This document shows, piece after piece, positions 12,269-30,456 of a stretch of DNA of 64,000 nt. How positions within the stretch are numbered: position 1 is the stretch's first letter; each line of letters opens with the position of its first letter. A program made the position numbers and the translations under genes. The notes beneath the pieces were generated by a model. The model was not told the origin of the DNA, searched no databases, and saw only the letters and a program-made list of their open reading frames with translations. The stretch comes from Echeneis naucrates (taxonomy: Eukaryota; Chordata; Actinopteri; Carangiformes; Echeneidae), in the NCBI RefSeq assembly GCF_900963305.1, contig NC_042533.1, forward strand, positions 663,263-727,262, in the 5' to 3' direction.

Positions 12269-14360
12269 GTGTTGATCGCTGTTCCACATCCCTAAACGAA
12301 CACAACACAACAGACACACAAACAGGGTTTAAGTTTCCACCTGCAAAAGTCCAAAAATCAAACTGATCTCAGAAACTCTATCCTGAAGCTAAAACTCATC
12401 CTTCGGTGTCCTCCTCAGATAATGTCCAATCAAATCAAACCAAGACAACCAGGATCTAAACTCGGTTGGTTAACTGAGGACTTGAGGGACACCTGAACTT
12501 TTTATAAACCCTGAAAAATAGGACCCTCAGAGCTTCAGACGCTCAAACGGCAACAGAAACGCTGGTCTTTAGCAGCTTCGTCTTCAGGAGAGACCGCAGC
12601 TCTCTGGTTAGCATGCTAAGCTCTTTAGCTCAAAGCAAAACAAGAGTTAGCATTGGTTGGTGATTTCTGTTTTCAAATTAAGACTCGAAATCCCGAAAAT
12701 AGTCCGCTACAAATCGGTTCAGGCGGCAAATTCAGCATCACAGAACCAGAAATGTATGAAATATTTCTGCTCCCCAGAGGATGAACCGTCCTCCTTTTGC
12801 TCTGTCCCAACAGGACAAACTTGGTGATAAATAAATCGTTCTGTCCAGTTCTCTCCCATCATCGCTGTGATGAACTCACACAGACACACAAAAACACACG
12901 GTCACACATACACAAGTAGACTGATGATGACTGTGTGGCCACAAATGTAGCAGAAGACGGTGAAACAAACCAACAGACGACAGCACAGGAAGCTGTTCAC
13001 CACAAAAACACCGCCCTCTCTCTCATTTATTGTCTGTCTTTGTCTCTCCACCATTTTTATTTTATTTGTTTTTAACGTCCTTTGAAGACGAAAAGTTCAT
13101 CAGAAGCTTAAAGGAAGCTCAGCGCTCCGTCCTTCAATCTGATTGGTCCGTCACAGGAGCATAAATTCAGCGGCTTTTATTTTGTAAAATGATTTACAGC
13201 ATTTTGTGACTAAACATGAGACCAAATGTTCTAACAAATGCTGTTTACCATTTATCTGTGTGTGTGTGTGTGTGTGTGTGTGTACCGCCTATGTGTTTTT
13301 GTGAGTGTGTGTGAAAACTGCAGCATCTGTGTGACTTTTGCCACGAAGTCAATGTCCGAACTGAAAACAGAACCAGAAGACAAACAGGATTAAAAACCAG
13401 CTGAAGTTCATGTTCAGCCACTGTTTTACAAACGCACACACACAGACACACAACTGACTTTTTCTCATATTTGTCAGCAGTGTTCATGCTGATGTTTCTA
13501 AATGATAAAACTTAATCTGACAGAAAAATAAGAAAAAAGCAGTCAGTTAAAAGATTCACGTAAAATCATCTTATCATGCCAAACTCATTTATTTGTCGAA
13601 ATGATCCTTTGTGGGTCTTTGTGTGTATAATGTGTTGATGCATGTTGTTGTAAATACAAGCTACTGTGACAATCTTATCTTCCTATTATAATGACTGTGA
13701 GAAATATATTTGCTGAAATCGGTTTTTAATGTTTGTGTTTGATAACGATGAAGCCCAGAAAGGTTTCGACTTCCTCCCAGTTCTAGACTCTACTTGTTTT
13801 CACGGCTTCACGAGTTTGAAATGTTTTTGTTGCATGAACATCAACCACATTCTGTGAAACTCACAACCTGCATGAGCTTCGACACAAACCCAGTCTGGTC
13901 CGAACTAAAGCTCCCCTTGTTAGCTTTCAGCCACATCTCATGATGCTCTTCGCTGGATGGAGCGCCAACGTTTGACCGAATAAACTGAGCCTGAGAATCT
14001 GCTGAAGAAGACGTGACGTTCCAGGAAAATGTTAATGAGTGGACTGAAACAAGCAAAAAAAAGAAAGCATGTGAATTCATATCTGTTAAAATGTGGCAGC
14101 AGGGTTTCTCGAGGCTCCGCCCACATGTGGCGACAGGAAAAAGGCCTTTAAATGTCCGCTGTGTGTGACAGTTTAACTGCTGCACTTTCTGTGATCAGCA
14201 CTTAAAAAAACTCTCTCAAAAGTTCATAAGTCTGTTGAAACCGTAAATGTTCAAATGTTTCCGTCCATCTGTTCTGTTTCTGTTGTAAACTTTTGTAAAT
14301 TATCTGAGTGTTGTTTTTTTGTGACTTATTTTAGTTTGTAAAAGTTGAGAGTGAAGTTTT
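12269..14360 (+). other. probable lgr5 3' UTR and downstream DNA
   Basis: Non-coding sequence after the lgr5 stop. A polyadenylation signal AATAAA lies at 12830-12835, about 560 bases past the stop, and is a candidate end of the transcript. A GT microsatellite occupies about 13257-13282. No open frame here resembles a gene. The true 3' end cannot be fixed from sequence. Confidence 0.5.
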
Positions 14361-17300
14361 AGATGTCGGCGTTCATAAAACTACAGCGTGGCTGTCACTG
14401 CTCTGACTCTCTGTCTTTGTTTCAGTTGTGTATGTTAACGCAAACACAAAATGCTGCCACTCTTTTCATCATCAGCCAGCCGTCAGTTTGAACCTTCAGT
14501 CGCTGCCGTGATTCATTCTGCCTGAAAGAAAAAAGGTGCAGCGCTGTGAGGACGCATCGTTCCACATCAGCAGACGATGAAGATAGAGACGCATCAAAAA
14601 ATGAATAACCACATCTGAACCTTTTTTTCAGCTTCAGACTAATCAGTTTTATTCATTTTATTTGGAAAACGAATCACATAAAAATGAACATGGCAGGCGT
14701 TGGCACAGATGCACCAGTTGGGAAATGTGCTTCTCAAAGAGTTAGTGTTATAAGAAGGTACAGAGGAAAGCTAGTTAGCTTAGCATAGCACCAAAACTGG
14801 AAACTACTCAGTGATTCAGCCAATCCCAGCTCACTCGGGGCGAGGGGCGGGGTCACCCTGGACAGGTCTGCAGTCCATCACGGCGCCAACACTGAACTGT
14901 TTAACAGGCCAATCCACCAGAAACACTTCCCCATGAACTCATCTTCATTCTGATTTTTATAGAAGCTAATTTGTTGGACTTGTTGAGATGAGTCACACCA
15001 AATTTATGCTAAAACAATTGCACAATTATCCAGAACAACCCACTTCGATGACTCACTGCTCACATTGAGGGGAGGAGTGTTAATTATCTTCGATGACTCA
15101 CTGACTCACACGAACCTGAACAGTCTTTGTTGTTTTCATTTTCCAACCAGTCACTTGAAGAAAGCACGGAGCTAACTTTTAATTTGGTTGTTTTATGTTT
15201 TATTTCTGCCCAGCTGCTCGAACAATAGCATCAATCGATTTCTACCTAATAGTAAATTAATAAACACAACCATTTCATTTATTCTTCCATTATGAAACAG
15301 TAGATTGGCAAACTGTTCCTGCTCAAAGTCCATTTCAATTTTTCCCTCATTGGTTTGTGAGCTTCTGTTTTGAAGCCTCCAATTTGCAATTTGTCTGTCG
15401 GCCATCTTGGTTTTATTGAAATCACAACAAACTGTACAGGAGTCTGAGACCATAAACTCATCAGGAAAAATTTTACTGAATAAATAAATTAGGGAAGAAA
15501 GAGGAACATTTTCCCGTAGACTTCAACACAATTAGTTAGAATGAAGGTTGAAGGCTCTTCACTTTAGAGCGTTTTAAAAAGTAAGCTGATACGTTTGCTC
15601 AGGTCGTGTGAGATGAGACGGTTGGCACGGTAACGCTATTGTTTCGCTAATCTGATTTCCAGGTCACCGATAAGAAAGTCAACAGTGATAACAAAGACAA
15701 TGGAGTGTGTGTGGTAAGACAGAGGTGTTATTGTGGAGCAGAAATTATTTTTATGTTTCTCTGACAGGAGCTGGGTGACTGAACTCTCAGAGGTCAGAGG
15801 TCAGGAAACATCAAATAAGATGGAAGCCGCAAATATTCGAACACAGCCGTCAGCAGGAAACCAGCAGCTTTGTTTGTTCTCTCAAAAAAAATATTAACAT
15901 CAAATGTGTTTATATTCAAAACCCAGACCTGAACCTGCACGCCTCAGAAACCAAATCCCAAACCAGGCCAAGTTTTACTTCTTCTTCAAACACACAAAGT
16001 CTGGTGATTTCTTTGGAAACGTTTTTCACACAAATATAAAATAAATAACGGTTCTGACAGCAGCAATAATTAATATCTTCTCTTTTCACTGCGTCCAGGA
16101 AATGATCAGAGTCGGAGAGAAGCTGCCTGTGGATTCAAATCCTGAGTCCAGCTGCTTCAGACGGACTCGCTGCTGCAGTCGTGTTATGATACACAACTTT
16201 TAGTTCTGGTTAGTTATTTACTTACATCTTGATAAATACATCTCCAGCTTATTTTCTTTTCCTGCCACCATTCGAGACCTCGAGACCTACGAGGGTCCCG
16301 CTGGGATCCTTCCAGTCCTCTGAAGCCTCCGGCTCCGACCAGCACCGACATAAACACAACTTCCCGTCAACCGCTGCCCAGAGCGGCTGCACTTTCTGAC
16401 ACTGAGCCGAAGACTCCAACCTGAGTCGGGACCACCGACAGCAGGTCGGTACCCAACTGGGCCGGTCCTGAACTGACAGTCACGTGACCTCGTCCCTCTG
16501 CTCATCGTTCTCTCATTCTTCATCATCTTGTTTTATATTGTTGTTTATCATTCGAGACTTGATTGGTCTGTTTTTGTTTTCTTGACACACGACTCCAGAG
16601 CCACAACTTCGGGTCTCATAAATGTTGTAATTACTTTATTTCAGTTCAGCTCGACCTTCTGAGAATCTAAATGGAGCAGATGTTTGAATAAAATCATCTG
16701 GAAACCAACAACAGCTTAATAACCGGCCCGGCTGTGATAACAGTGTCAGAACTCTCTTTTCCTCATAATTTGTACCAGATTACAAAGACCTTTCCAAGAA
16801 CCTACTAGAAAATTGTTCATAGTTTTATGGGCTCATAAAATGAAGCATTACTGCTCATTTCCCAACATAAAACTACACAAACTGTCTCAAAGCTCTCTAC
16901 ACACTGCCAGGAATTAAACTCTGGTGGAGAAATATTAAATGCATCTTTTATTGTGTTGGGTTAAAAGCGAGTAGAAAGGAGATCAAGGTGGATGACCGGG
17001 TCAGCGAGGCCACAGCAGACCGCTGTTGGCGTTTGGTCTCTTACCAACGGACGAGCTTGGTTTCTTTTAAAGATGGCTGTCATATTTCTCCAACGCTGAC
17101 AAAGTGGCTTTTGTGCGAAGCTCCAACCAGAGCTGAAGCAGACCAGCATCAGGAAACTGTGGGGCAGCGACAGATGTCTTATTTTGATGGTTGGTGCAGT
17201 AAAACATTTTTGGGGTCATTTTGCTAAAGCAGCAGATATTTTTTTTTTTAAAGCAAACCAAATGACAGCAAGGCAGCTATGAGACGATGAACAAACAGAG

Positions 17301-18654
17301 AATTATGAGCTGAATCTAACTTCAGTTTCTTTACGTTTCAAGTTTTTCTTGATTTGTTAATTTGATTCTTCTGGCCTGATGGATGCGTTCTTTTTAAATC
17401 GTTAACGCCAAAATAAAAAATAAGTTCCACGAAAAGGAGGAGACCAAACACAGAGTTAAAAGAGACTCACACATTCTGTAACTGCTGCTTATCAAAGTGT
17501 CACGTTGTGTTTCTCTTCACGCACAAACAGACATAACAACTGCAGGAAGCTGAAGTCTCCGGTGAACAAAAGGTGGGCAGAGAGATTCACCTGTCAGGAG
17601 GTTACTTCAGGAAGAGGCGTGTTCTCCACAAAGCCTTTTGTCTGAGTCCACGCTCAGATTAATCATTACTTCCTTCAAATGATGTTTACATTGAGAGAAT
17701 TCAACCATTTGGCCTGAACACATCATTTAAAGTAACCAGATTTGGCGTGAAGGATTATCTAACAATGTAAACTGACTTTTCTTTATTGTGTCTAATTTAT
17801 ATTCATGACTTTGTGTTGACTTTGTACAGAAATTCAACATCTGTGCTTTAATGTTCACACCAGATTCAGACTTTATGGTGAAATTTCCGTCAATAAAAAG
17901 ACAAATTCATATCATATGTCAGTTTTTGAATATAAAGTCTGTCGACTTTGTTCGGGCCCCATGTGGGTCACCCTGTGGACGGGACTCCTGACCTGGAGCA
18001 CCATCTACTGGACAGACACTCACATTCAAGAGTTATTTATGATGCTGTCAGATTCCCTGTTCTGTTCTGTTCTGCCTCCTGCTGGAGAGGAAGTTCCTGA
18101 CATCCCCGAAGGAAGAGGGAAAGAGAAATTTAATTTAATTTTTAAAACTGAAAATATGGCACATAATTACCATTAAAAACAATCATTAGGACTTGAAATG
18201 CTGTCAAAAGGGATCAGATTCAGTCTTTAAAGGCATCCGTATGTAAAATGTCTGTCCTGACGCACCTTCATCTTCGGCACAAACATTCATGTGCATTTAA
18301 AAAGTATTAATGAGATTGTGGTGGTCAGGGGTCAAAGGTCAAGGCCACTGTGACTGCAGAGGACACAGAAATTCTGACAAAGCATATTTCATATAATTCT
18401 AAATAAACAAGGCGGAGCGATGCGACCGTGAGGATTCATGTCATTATTATGTTCAGCTGCTGTTCTGTTTTGTGCGATGAAGATGACATCGGTTTATGTT
18501 GTTGTTGTTTCCTGCAGCGGATGATTCAAGTAAATATTCCGTTAAAATCCCATTTACAGACAGATGGATGAGTCACATGACAAATCAAAAGTATTGAATA
18601 AATCTGTGTGTTCACTTCCAGTAAGATGGCTGCCTAGTTTATGGCTTCATCGCC

Positions 18655-18686
<32 letters not shown>

Positions 18687-19769
18687 TGTTAATACTTGGG
18701 TCAGGTGTGCGAATGTCTTTCCTGTTCAAAGCTCAAAGTCCAGCTGACAGACAGACGATCCACAGACACCGCAAACAAGAAGAAGATTTATCCAAAAGGA
18801 CACATTTCTTTATTGTTTCCAGCTGAAGAGACGGAAAACAAAGAAGATTATCAGACATATTTTTGGGGGACGTGCTGGGACAGAAAATCTGAGTCCAACT
18901 CAGCTCACAGATGGATTACACCTGAGAGGAGCTGCTGGCGCTGATCTCATAAATCACTGCTGAACTGCTGACTGGCGGCCATCTTGGAGAGTCACACAGG
19001 TCAGTTTGAACAAATGAGCGTTTGTCATCAGATGTGCTTTATTTTAGATATTTCTGAAGGAAAGCAGCAAAACATCATTAAGAAAATCGTTAATGGAGGC
19101 GTTCCATTTAGCTGCTTCAGTTTCTGGTCCTGATGTTCACGCTGCCTCAAAGCCAAAACTTCCTGAGACATCCGAACACACCAGAGCACCAGAGTTTTAT
19201 TTTGAAGAGATGAATGGATGAACAGTGCTCACTCAACTCAGAAGATACTGACATTAACACATGTCCCAGAATGCAATTTGTGTATTTTGATTCTATGAAA
19301 ACTTCCTGATTTCATGTAACATTTAAAGATTTCAGCTTGGTTAAAGGTGAACTAAGTCATTCTGGAGCCGCAGCTAAACAAACCTTACAACAGGAACTAA
19401 CCCTAACCCTTTACACACCCAACAAGCACACAAGCAGAATACGTTTTATTTTCCTCCTGCTGGGAGGAAGAGTCTCTTCTGGCTAACTGGAATGGAAATT
19501 CTCCGTTTTCATCATTATTACTGAATAAAACACTTTCCAAACATGAAATGGTCCAAATAAACAGGATATCTTTGTGCGTCAGACGTTAAACCGTCTGTTG
19601 TGGTTCAACCTTGATCTTTGTATCAGACTGCGTCATAAACTGCCTGCAAACTCTTCAATAGTAATTCGTGTTAATTCATTAATGGCTGACAATATTTGAT
19701 TTGAATTGTCCTCACTCCAGCAGGACCCCCCCGGTCCCTCCCCAGCCTCAGTGCCGCCCTGTGGGCAGC
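14361..19769. other. intergenic region between lgr5 and myrfl
   Basis: AT-rich sequence without a recognisable coding exon, tRNA or structural RNA. It contains a decayed interspersed-repeat fragment near 14816-14895 and a CA run at 18655-18682. A non-coding first exon of myrfl may lie here, because a splice-acceptor-like tract (cactccag) sits about 50 bases before the myrfl start codon. From 17955 onward it belongs to the duplicated block. Confidence 0.5.
14816..14895 (+). repeat. fragment of an old interspersed repeat
   Basis: The stretch with agccaatcccagctcactc, ggcgaggggcggggtcaccc, tggacaggtctgcagtccatc and acggcgccaacac resembles from memory a sequence found many times in ray-finned fish genomes. 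I have not compared it with a repeat library and do not assign a class. Confidence 0.45.
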
Positions 19770-26631
<6,862 letters not shown>

Positions 26632-27375
26632 GAAAGAAATGACTAAAGATACCAACACGTTTCATTTATATTTAATATCTTCAGTGTTCTCATAAAGCAG
26701 ACCATTCTGAAGATGCAGACTCATTTTTATGATCATATAAATCCCTTAATAATTTTAAAATATGGTCAGCAGAAGTTCAGATCAGATGTCAAAGTATTTC
26801 CTTCCGTTCTCATATAGACCAGATTAGAGCAAAGATTAGGTCAAAGTTCACTCCATCAACATCCGTCCATCAGAAAAGTGACAATAATTATTGATTTTAG
26901 TCAACATTAAGATTAATTCCTCTAATTAATCTTGATTATTAGTTAGTTAACTAGTTACTATGCTGTCTGTAGACTTTTCTTCTCCTTTTAGCTCATACTT
27001 GCATAAATGTTAAAACACGAGATTAATCTCTGAACTCTAAGAAAACTTTGAAAACTACATCAGATTTCCTAATAAAAGTAAAAATTTGTTCCCATATTGT
27101 GGTGTTTGAATGCACATTTTTGACCTAAACGCCGCTACGTAAAGAATGAAGAAATTTAAATAACAGACTCTGTAATTCAGGATTATCTTTTCTGAACTGA
27201 CAGAAAAAGTTCTGCTGTAAACTCCAGCAGTAATTATCTGACTGTGTGTGTGTTAAAGTTACTTGTTAAAAACTAATATTTTCATAGTTTGGGTCATTTC
27301 TGAGTGTGAAACTGTTCAAATTAATGTTTTCTATGTCTGAATCCTGACTGCTCTGCTTTATCTGAAATTAAAGCT

Positions 27376-27401
27376 AATAAACAGTGAGGTAGTTCAATAA
27401 A
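27376..27401 (+). promoter_or_regulatory. candidate myrfl polyadenylation signals
   Basis: Two AATAAA hexamers, at 27376-27381 and 27396-27401, lie about 750 bases after the myrfl stop. They are the most convincing transcript-end signals before the next gene. The stretch 26632-27375 is AT-rich with no gene seen. Confidence 0.45.
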
Positions 27402-28063
27402 AATGTTTTTAAAAGTCCCTCCTTTCTTTGTGTACCTTTTGTCTTAACAGTAATCTTTTTTTGTACTCATCCTAAGATTGTGTACTGTTTCCATAAGTAA
27501 GACATTAAATATAAAAGGTCAGTTTTCCCTGTTAGCTGTTGAAGATGCGTTGTGTTTATTTAAAATGAATGTGCAGTTCTTCAGCTGACACAGAAACACT
27601 GATGACTAATTCAGGCGGAGGAGGTGCAGCAGAAACACACAACTAATCAGGTGTGGGAGACAAAGAGCTGAGACGAAGCTGCAGGACGTCCTCAGAACAG
27701 GCGGCAGATGGACGTTCAGGCCGACGTGAGTATCTCCAACAAAACGACTTTTCTCTTCTGTTTTCATGACTTTCATTAAAAACTGAACTGAATTGTGTGT
27801 AAAAAAAAAAAACGAAAACGAACTGTAAATGAAATTCACCCCCTTAAAGAAGCAGATGAGACTGATCCATCAGTGTGAAAGGAGCTTCAGGGTGTTTATA
27901 TATTTGTGTTCAATAAGAAAATACACAACTCAGTGAACAGCAAACTGAAATCAGGTGGAACATTCCCCACCGATACAGGTAACTAATATCTACTCAGTTG
28001 TCAGAGTGTGTGTGGTGTGTGTGTATGTGGTGTGTGTTGTGTGTGTGTGGTGTCGTCTGTCAG

Positions 28064-29373
28064 CCAGGAACACTGATGGACTGATATCGCCTGTCACCAC
28101 GGTAACTGTCGTCGAGGGAAACTGTCTTTCTCCTCCACTTCCCAGCTTCTGTTTGTCCTCTGAGGACAGGTAATTAACTGATACCTGACTCTGTGTGTGT
28201 CTGTGTGTGTCTGTGTGTGTCTGTGTGTGTGCAGGGCAGGATGGGAGCTCGACATCTCTCCAAGATTAAAGAGGAGTCAGTCAGCCGAGAGCCCAGGTAA
28301 CAGAGCAGCTGATTGGTTAACCATTCAATTTAATCAGAATGTCAACAGAACTGAAAGGAAGTCAGACTGTGTTGAAGTCTATGGGAAAATGTCCCTCCTC
28401 CTCCCTGATGAGTTTATGGTCTCAGTCTGAAATACAACATGATGTTCATTTTTTAAATGATGCTCCATTCAGAGGGAAAGGGGCGGGGCTAAAACTCAAA
28501 CTAGTCATCACCAGCTCAGTCTGGATGGATCCATCAGATAACAGAGAGTCTGTCCAGCGAAGTGCGACCTTGGCGGCGGGATACATTACTGTGAACAGAC
28601 ACCAACCAGACTGCAAACAAATCTGAATGGAAATTAGTTTACATGGAAAATCAGCGTGTCTGTGTGTGTGTGTGTGTGTCCACGTGACCTCATGGAGACA
28701 AGAATAAAGACCTTTTGGGGTGAGGACCTGGTTCAGAGTTAGAGTTGCTGCTCGACATCACAACATGATGAGGTGACACACAAACTCTCTCTCTTTTTCT
28801 GTCAGCACATGTTTCCTTCCTTCGATCGTCCAGCAGCAGGCAGGCGGAGCAGGTGAAGCAGGTGTAGACCAGGTGGACAGACAGGAAGTGATGTGTCCCT
28901 CTGAGCCGGCGTCTCTGGCTCTGTACGAGCAGCAGAGGACGGTGGAGGACAACAAGAGTCTGCTGGACGAGGTGTCCACCTGTGGACCTTTGACAGGACC
29001 AGAACTGATAAATAATCAGCTGCTATTTTAAAGACGTCAATAATCCCGTGATCTGTCAAACAAAGTCAAATTGATTAAAACATAGAAATCAAAACATAAA
29101 AGGCTAAATTATATTTCTATTCCACTCTCCTTGATCTACAGTGCATGAAAAGTGTACCTTTTGAATGAAATAAATAGAAATATTTCCGTCGCCTCGTTGG
29201 AGCAGAACTTAAAGGTCTTCCTTGTTCTCCAGCTGGGTCGTATTGAGGCGGAGCTTCAGGAGAGTCAACGTCTGGACGCTGAGCAGCGGCAGGAAGCTGA
29301 ATTCATCCGTCAGCAGGAGAACAAGCTGCTGTGGAAAAACCTCATTCACCTGAGTCTGAGCCAGCGCATCACC

Positions 29374-29405
<32 letters not shown>

Positions 29406-29800
29406 TTTGATCTTATCATAGTTGTGTTAACACTCACTGAATGAATTATTATTATTTACTATTATATACTATTATTATTATTATTAAGGCCCTGACCAGG
29501 GGGCCCCTAAGGACCAATCATTAAGGACATGCAACAAACAAAAACATCTGCTTCACTTTTCCTGATGAGTTTCTGGTCTCAGTCTTCAACACAACATGAT
29601 GTTAACCCAGCTCCATGTAGAGGGGAGGGGTTAGGGGGCGGGGCCAGTGGAGCCGTACCACACCTACACTGTGTTTTTGTGGTCTTCTCCACAGACCTTG
29701 GGTCAGCAGCTACTTCAGGAAGTTCCCCATGCACATCTACTGTCTGCCTGTCCAGGCTGCCGATCACTGCCGCAGACGAGGGCTGAAGAAAAGGAGATGA
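28064..29800 (+). CDS. unrecognised small coiled-coil protein gene, 5' end unresolved
   Basis: I do not recognise this gene. Five exons join in frame: 28064-28169, 28235-28296, 28844-28971, 29233-29375 and 29695-29800, ending in TGA. Together they encode about 181 residues. The middle is strongly charged and helical (LYEQQRTVEDNKSLLDE, then ELQESQRLDAEQRQEAEF), a likely coiled coil. The C-terminus is aromatic then basic (PWVSSYFRKFPMHIYCLP, ending RRRGLKKRR), which could be a nuclear-targeting or nucleic-acid-binding tail. AATAAA at 29869-29874 follows the stop by about 70 bases. The start is not settled: ATG at 27708 (short frame MDVQAD before a donor at 27726) has the wrong phase to join 28064 directly, so a small exon is missing or the start is elsewhere. 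The acceptor at 28844 was chosen because only it keeps the frame open. The second copy carries identical exon frames. Confidence 0.55.
28371..28490 (+). repeat. dispersed repeat element, member 1
   Basis: Begins gttgaagtctatgggaaaat, continues with a gatgagtttatggtctcagt word and an acaacatgatgttcatt word, then tgctccatt and a gggcggggc box. The same succession of words recurs near 29557 and 36344 and partly near 44411. The repeated order at independent sites marks a short interspersed element, probably non-autonomous. It lies in an intron of the coiled-coil gene. Confidence 0.6.
29376..29404. repeat. (CA)n microsatellite
   Basis: A CA run starting directly at the donor site of exon 29233-29375 (accaa|gtacacac). 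The donor sequence itself flows into the repeat, so repeat-length change could affect splicing. Confidence 0.8.
29557..29644 (+). repeat. dispersed repeat element, member 2
   Basis: Contains cctgatgagtttctggtctc, an acaacatgatgtt word, then cagctccatgtagagggg and ggggcggggcc, in the same order as the element at 28371. It lies in the last intron of the coiled-coil gene, about 50 bases before the final exon. Confidence 0.55.
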
Positions 29801-30456
29801 ATTATTCCCTGCTCTGCTTCCTAAGGGGACGTTTCTGCAGCACTTTTTGTGCCCTTGTGTGTCTGAGAAATAAAAATCTGAACCACTTTAAAGCTGCTGA
29901 CGCTACAGAAACAGAGAATTTGGCTTTTATAGAATTAACTGGAGCCAACAGGCCTCAGACTGAACTCTGGATTGGAGTTATAGAAGAATAACAAAATCTG
30001 TCCAGCTGAGAAGACTGATGTGTCATTGTGGACATGTTGGAATCTTTTAGATAAATTTGGATGCAACTGTTGATTTATGGAATATTCATACATCCAATAT
30101 TACTATTACCATTAAAAATAATAACACCAGAGCAGCCGAGATGTCTCTTTGTACACAGTATATTAATTCTGTGTAAAATAATGCTACCCTTTATTCTTAA
30201 ATCTCAAACTAGTCTAATATATCAGGCACATAAATGTTAAAGTTTCCATTTATTCTGGAATTAAAGAAATGTGTTTTCCATGTTGTTTTTTAGACCCCTT
30301 TTTTTCAATCATCACACAAAATCTGTGCTTTTCATCAAAAGGAAGTTTTCCGTGATCACCCTTTAATGCAGCATTGCGTCCGTGCGTAACTACGTCATCA
30401 CACGTCCGGCCCCTCCTTCTGTGCGTGCACGGCTCCAGCCCAGAATCTCACACATC
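29801..30456. other. intergenic region with cct2 promoter at its right end
   Basis: Contains the 3' UTR of the coiled-coil gene (AATAAA at 29869-29874), then AT-rich spacer. GC content rises from about 30370 into the cct2 first exon. Confidence 0.5.
30370..30456 (+). promoter_or_regulatory. cct2 promoter / 5' UTR with CRE-like site
   Basis: A CpG-rich stretch (gcgtccgtgcgtaactacg, cacgtccggcccc) directly before the cct2 start codon, without an evident TATA box, as expected for a housekeeping gene. TACGTCA at 30391-30397 matches the core of a cAMP-response/ATF element. It is identical in the second copy. The transcription start is inferred, not seen. Confidence 0.45.

Noticed and set aside
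16287-16526. Minus-strand frame of 79 codons in the lgr5-myrfl spacer
   Set aside because: Arginine- and glycine-rich by composition of a GC-rich patch; no conserved motif or neighbouring exon.
17916-18176. Open frame of 86 codons at the left edge of the duplicated block
   Set aside because: No family features, and the second copy is interrupted by a single-base difference. No splice context was seen.
19401-19420. Telomere-like ctaaccctaaccc
   Set aside because: Only about two units of the hexamer; too short for an interstitial telomeric array.
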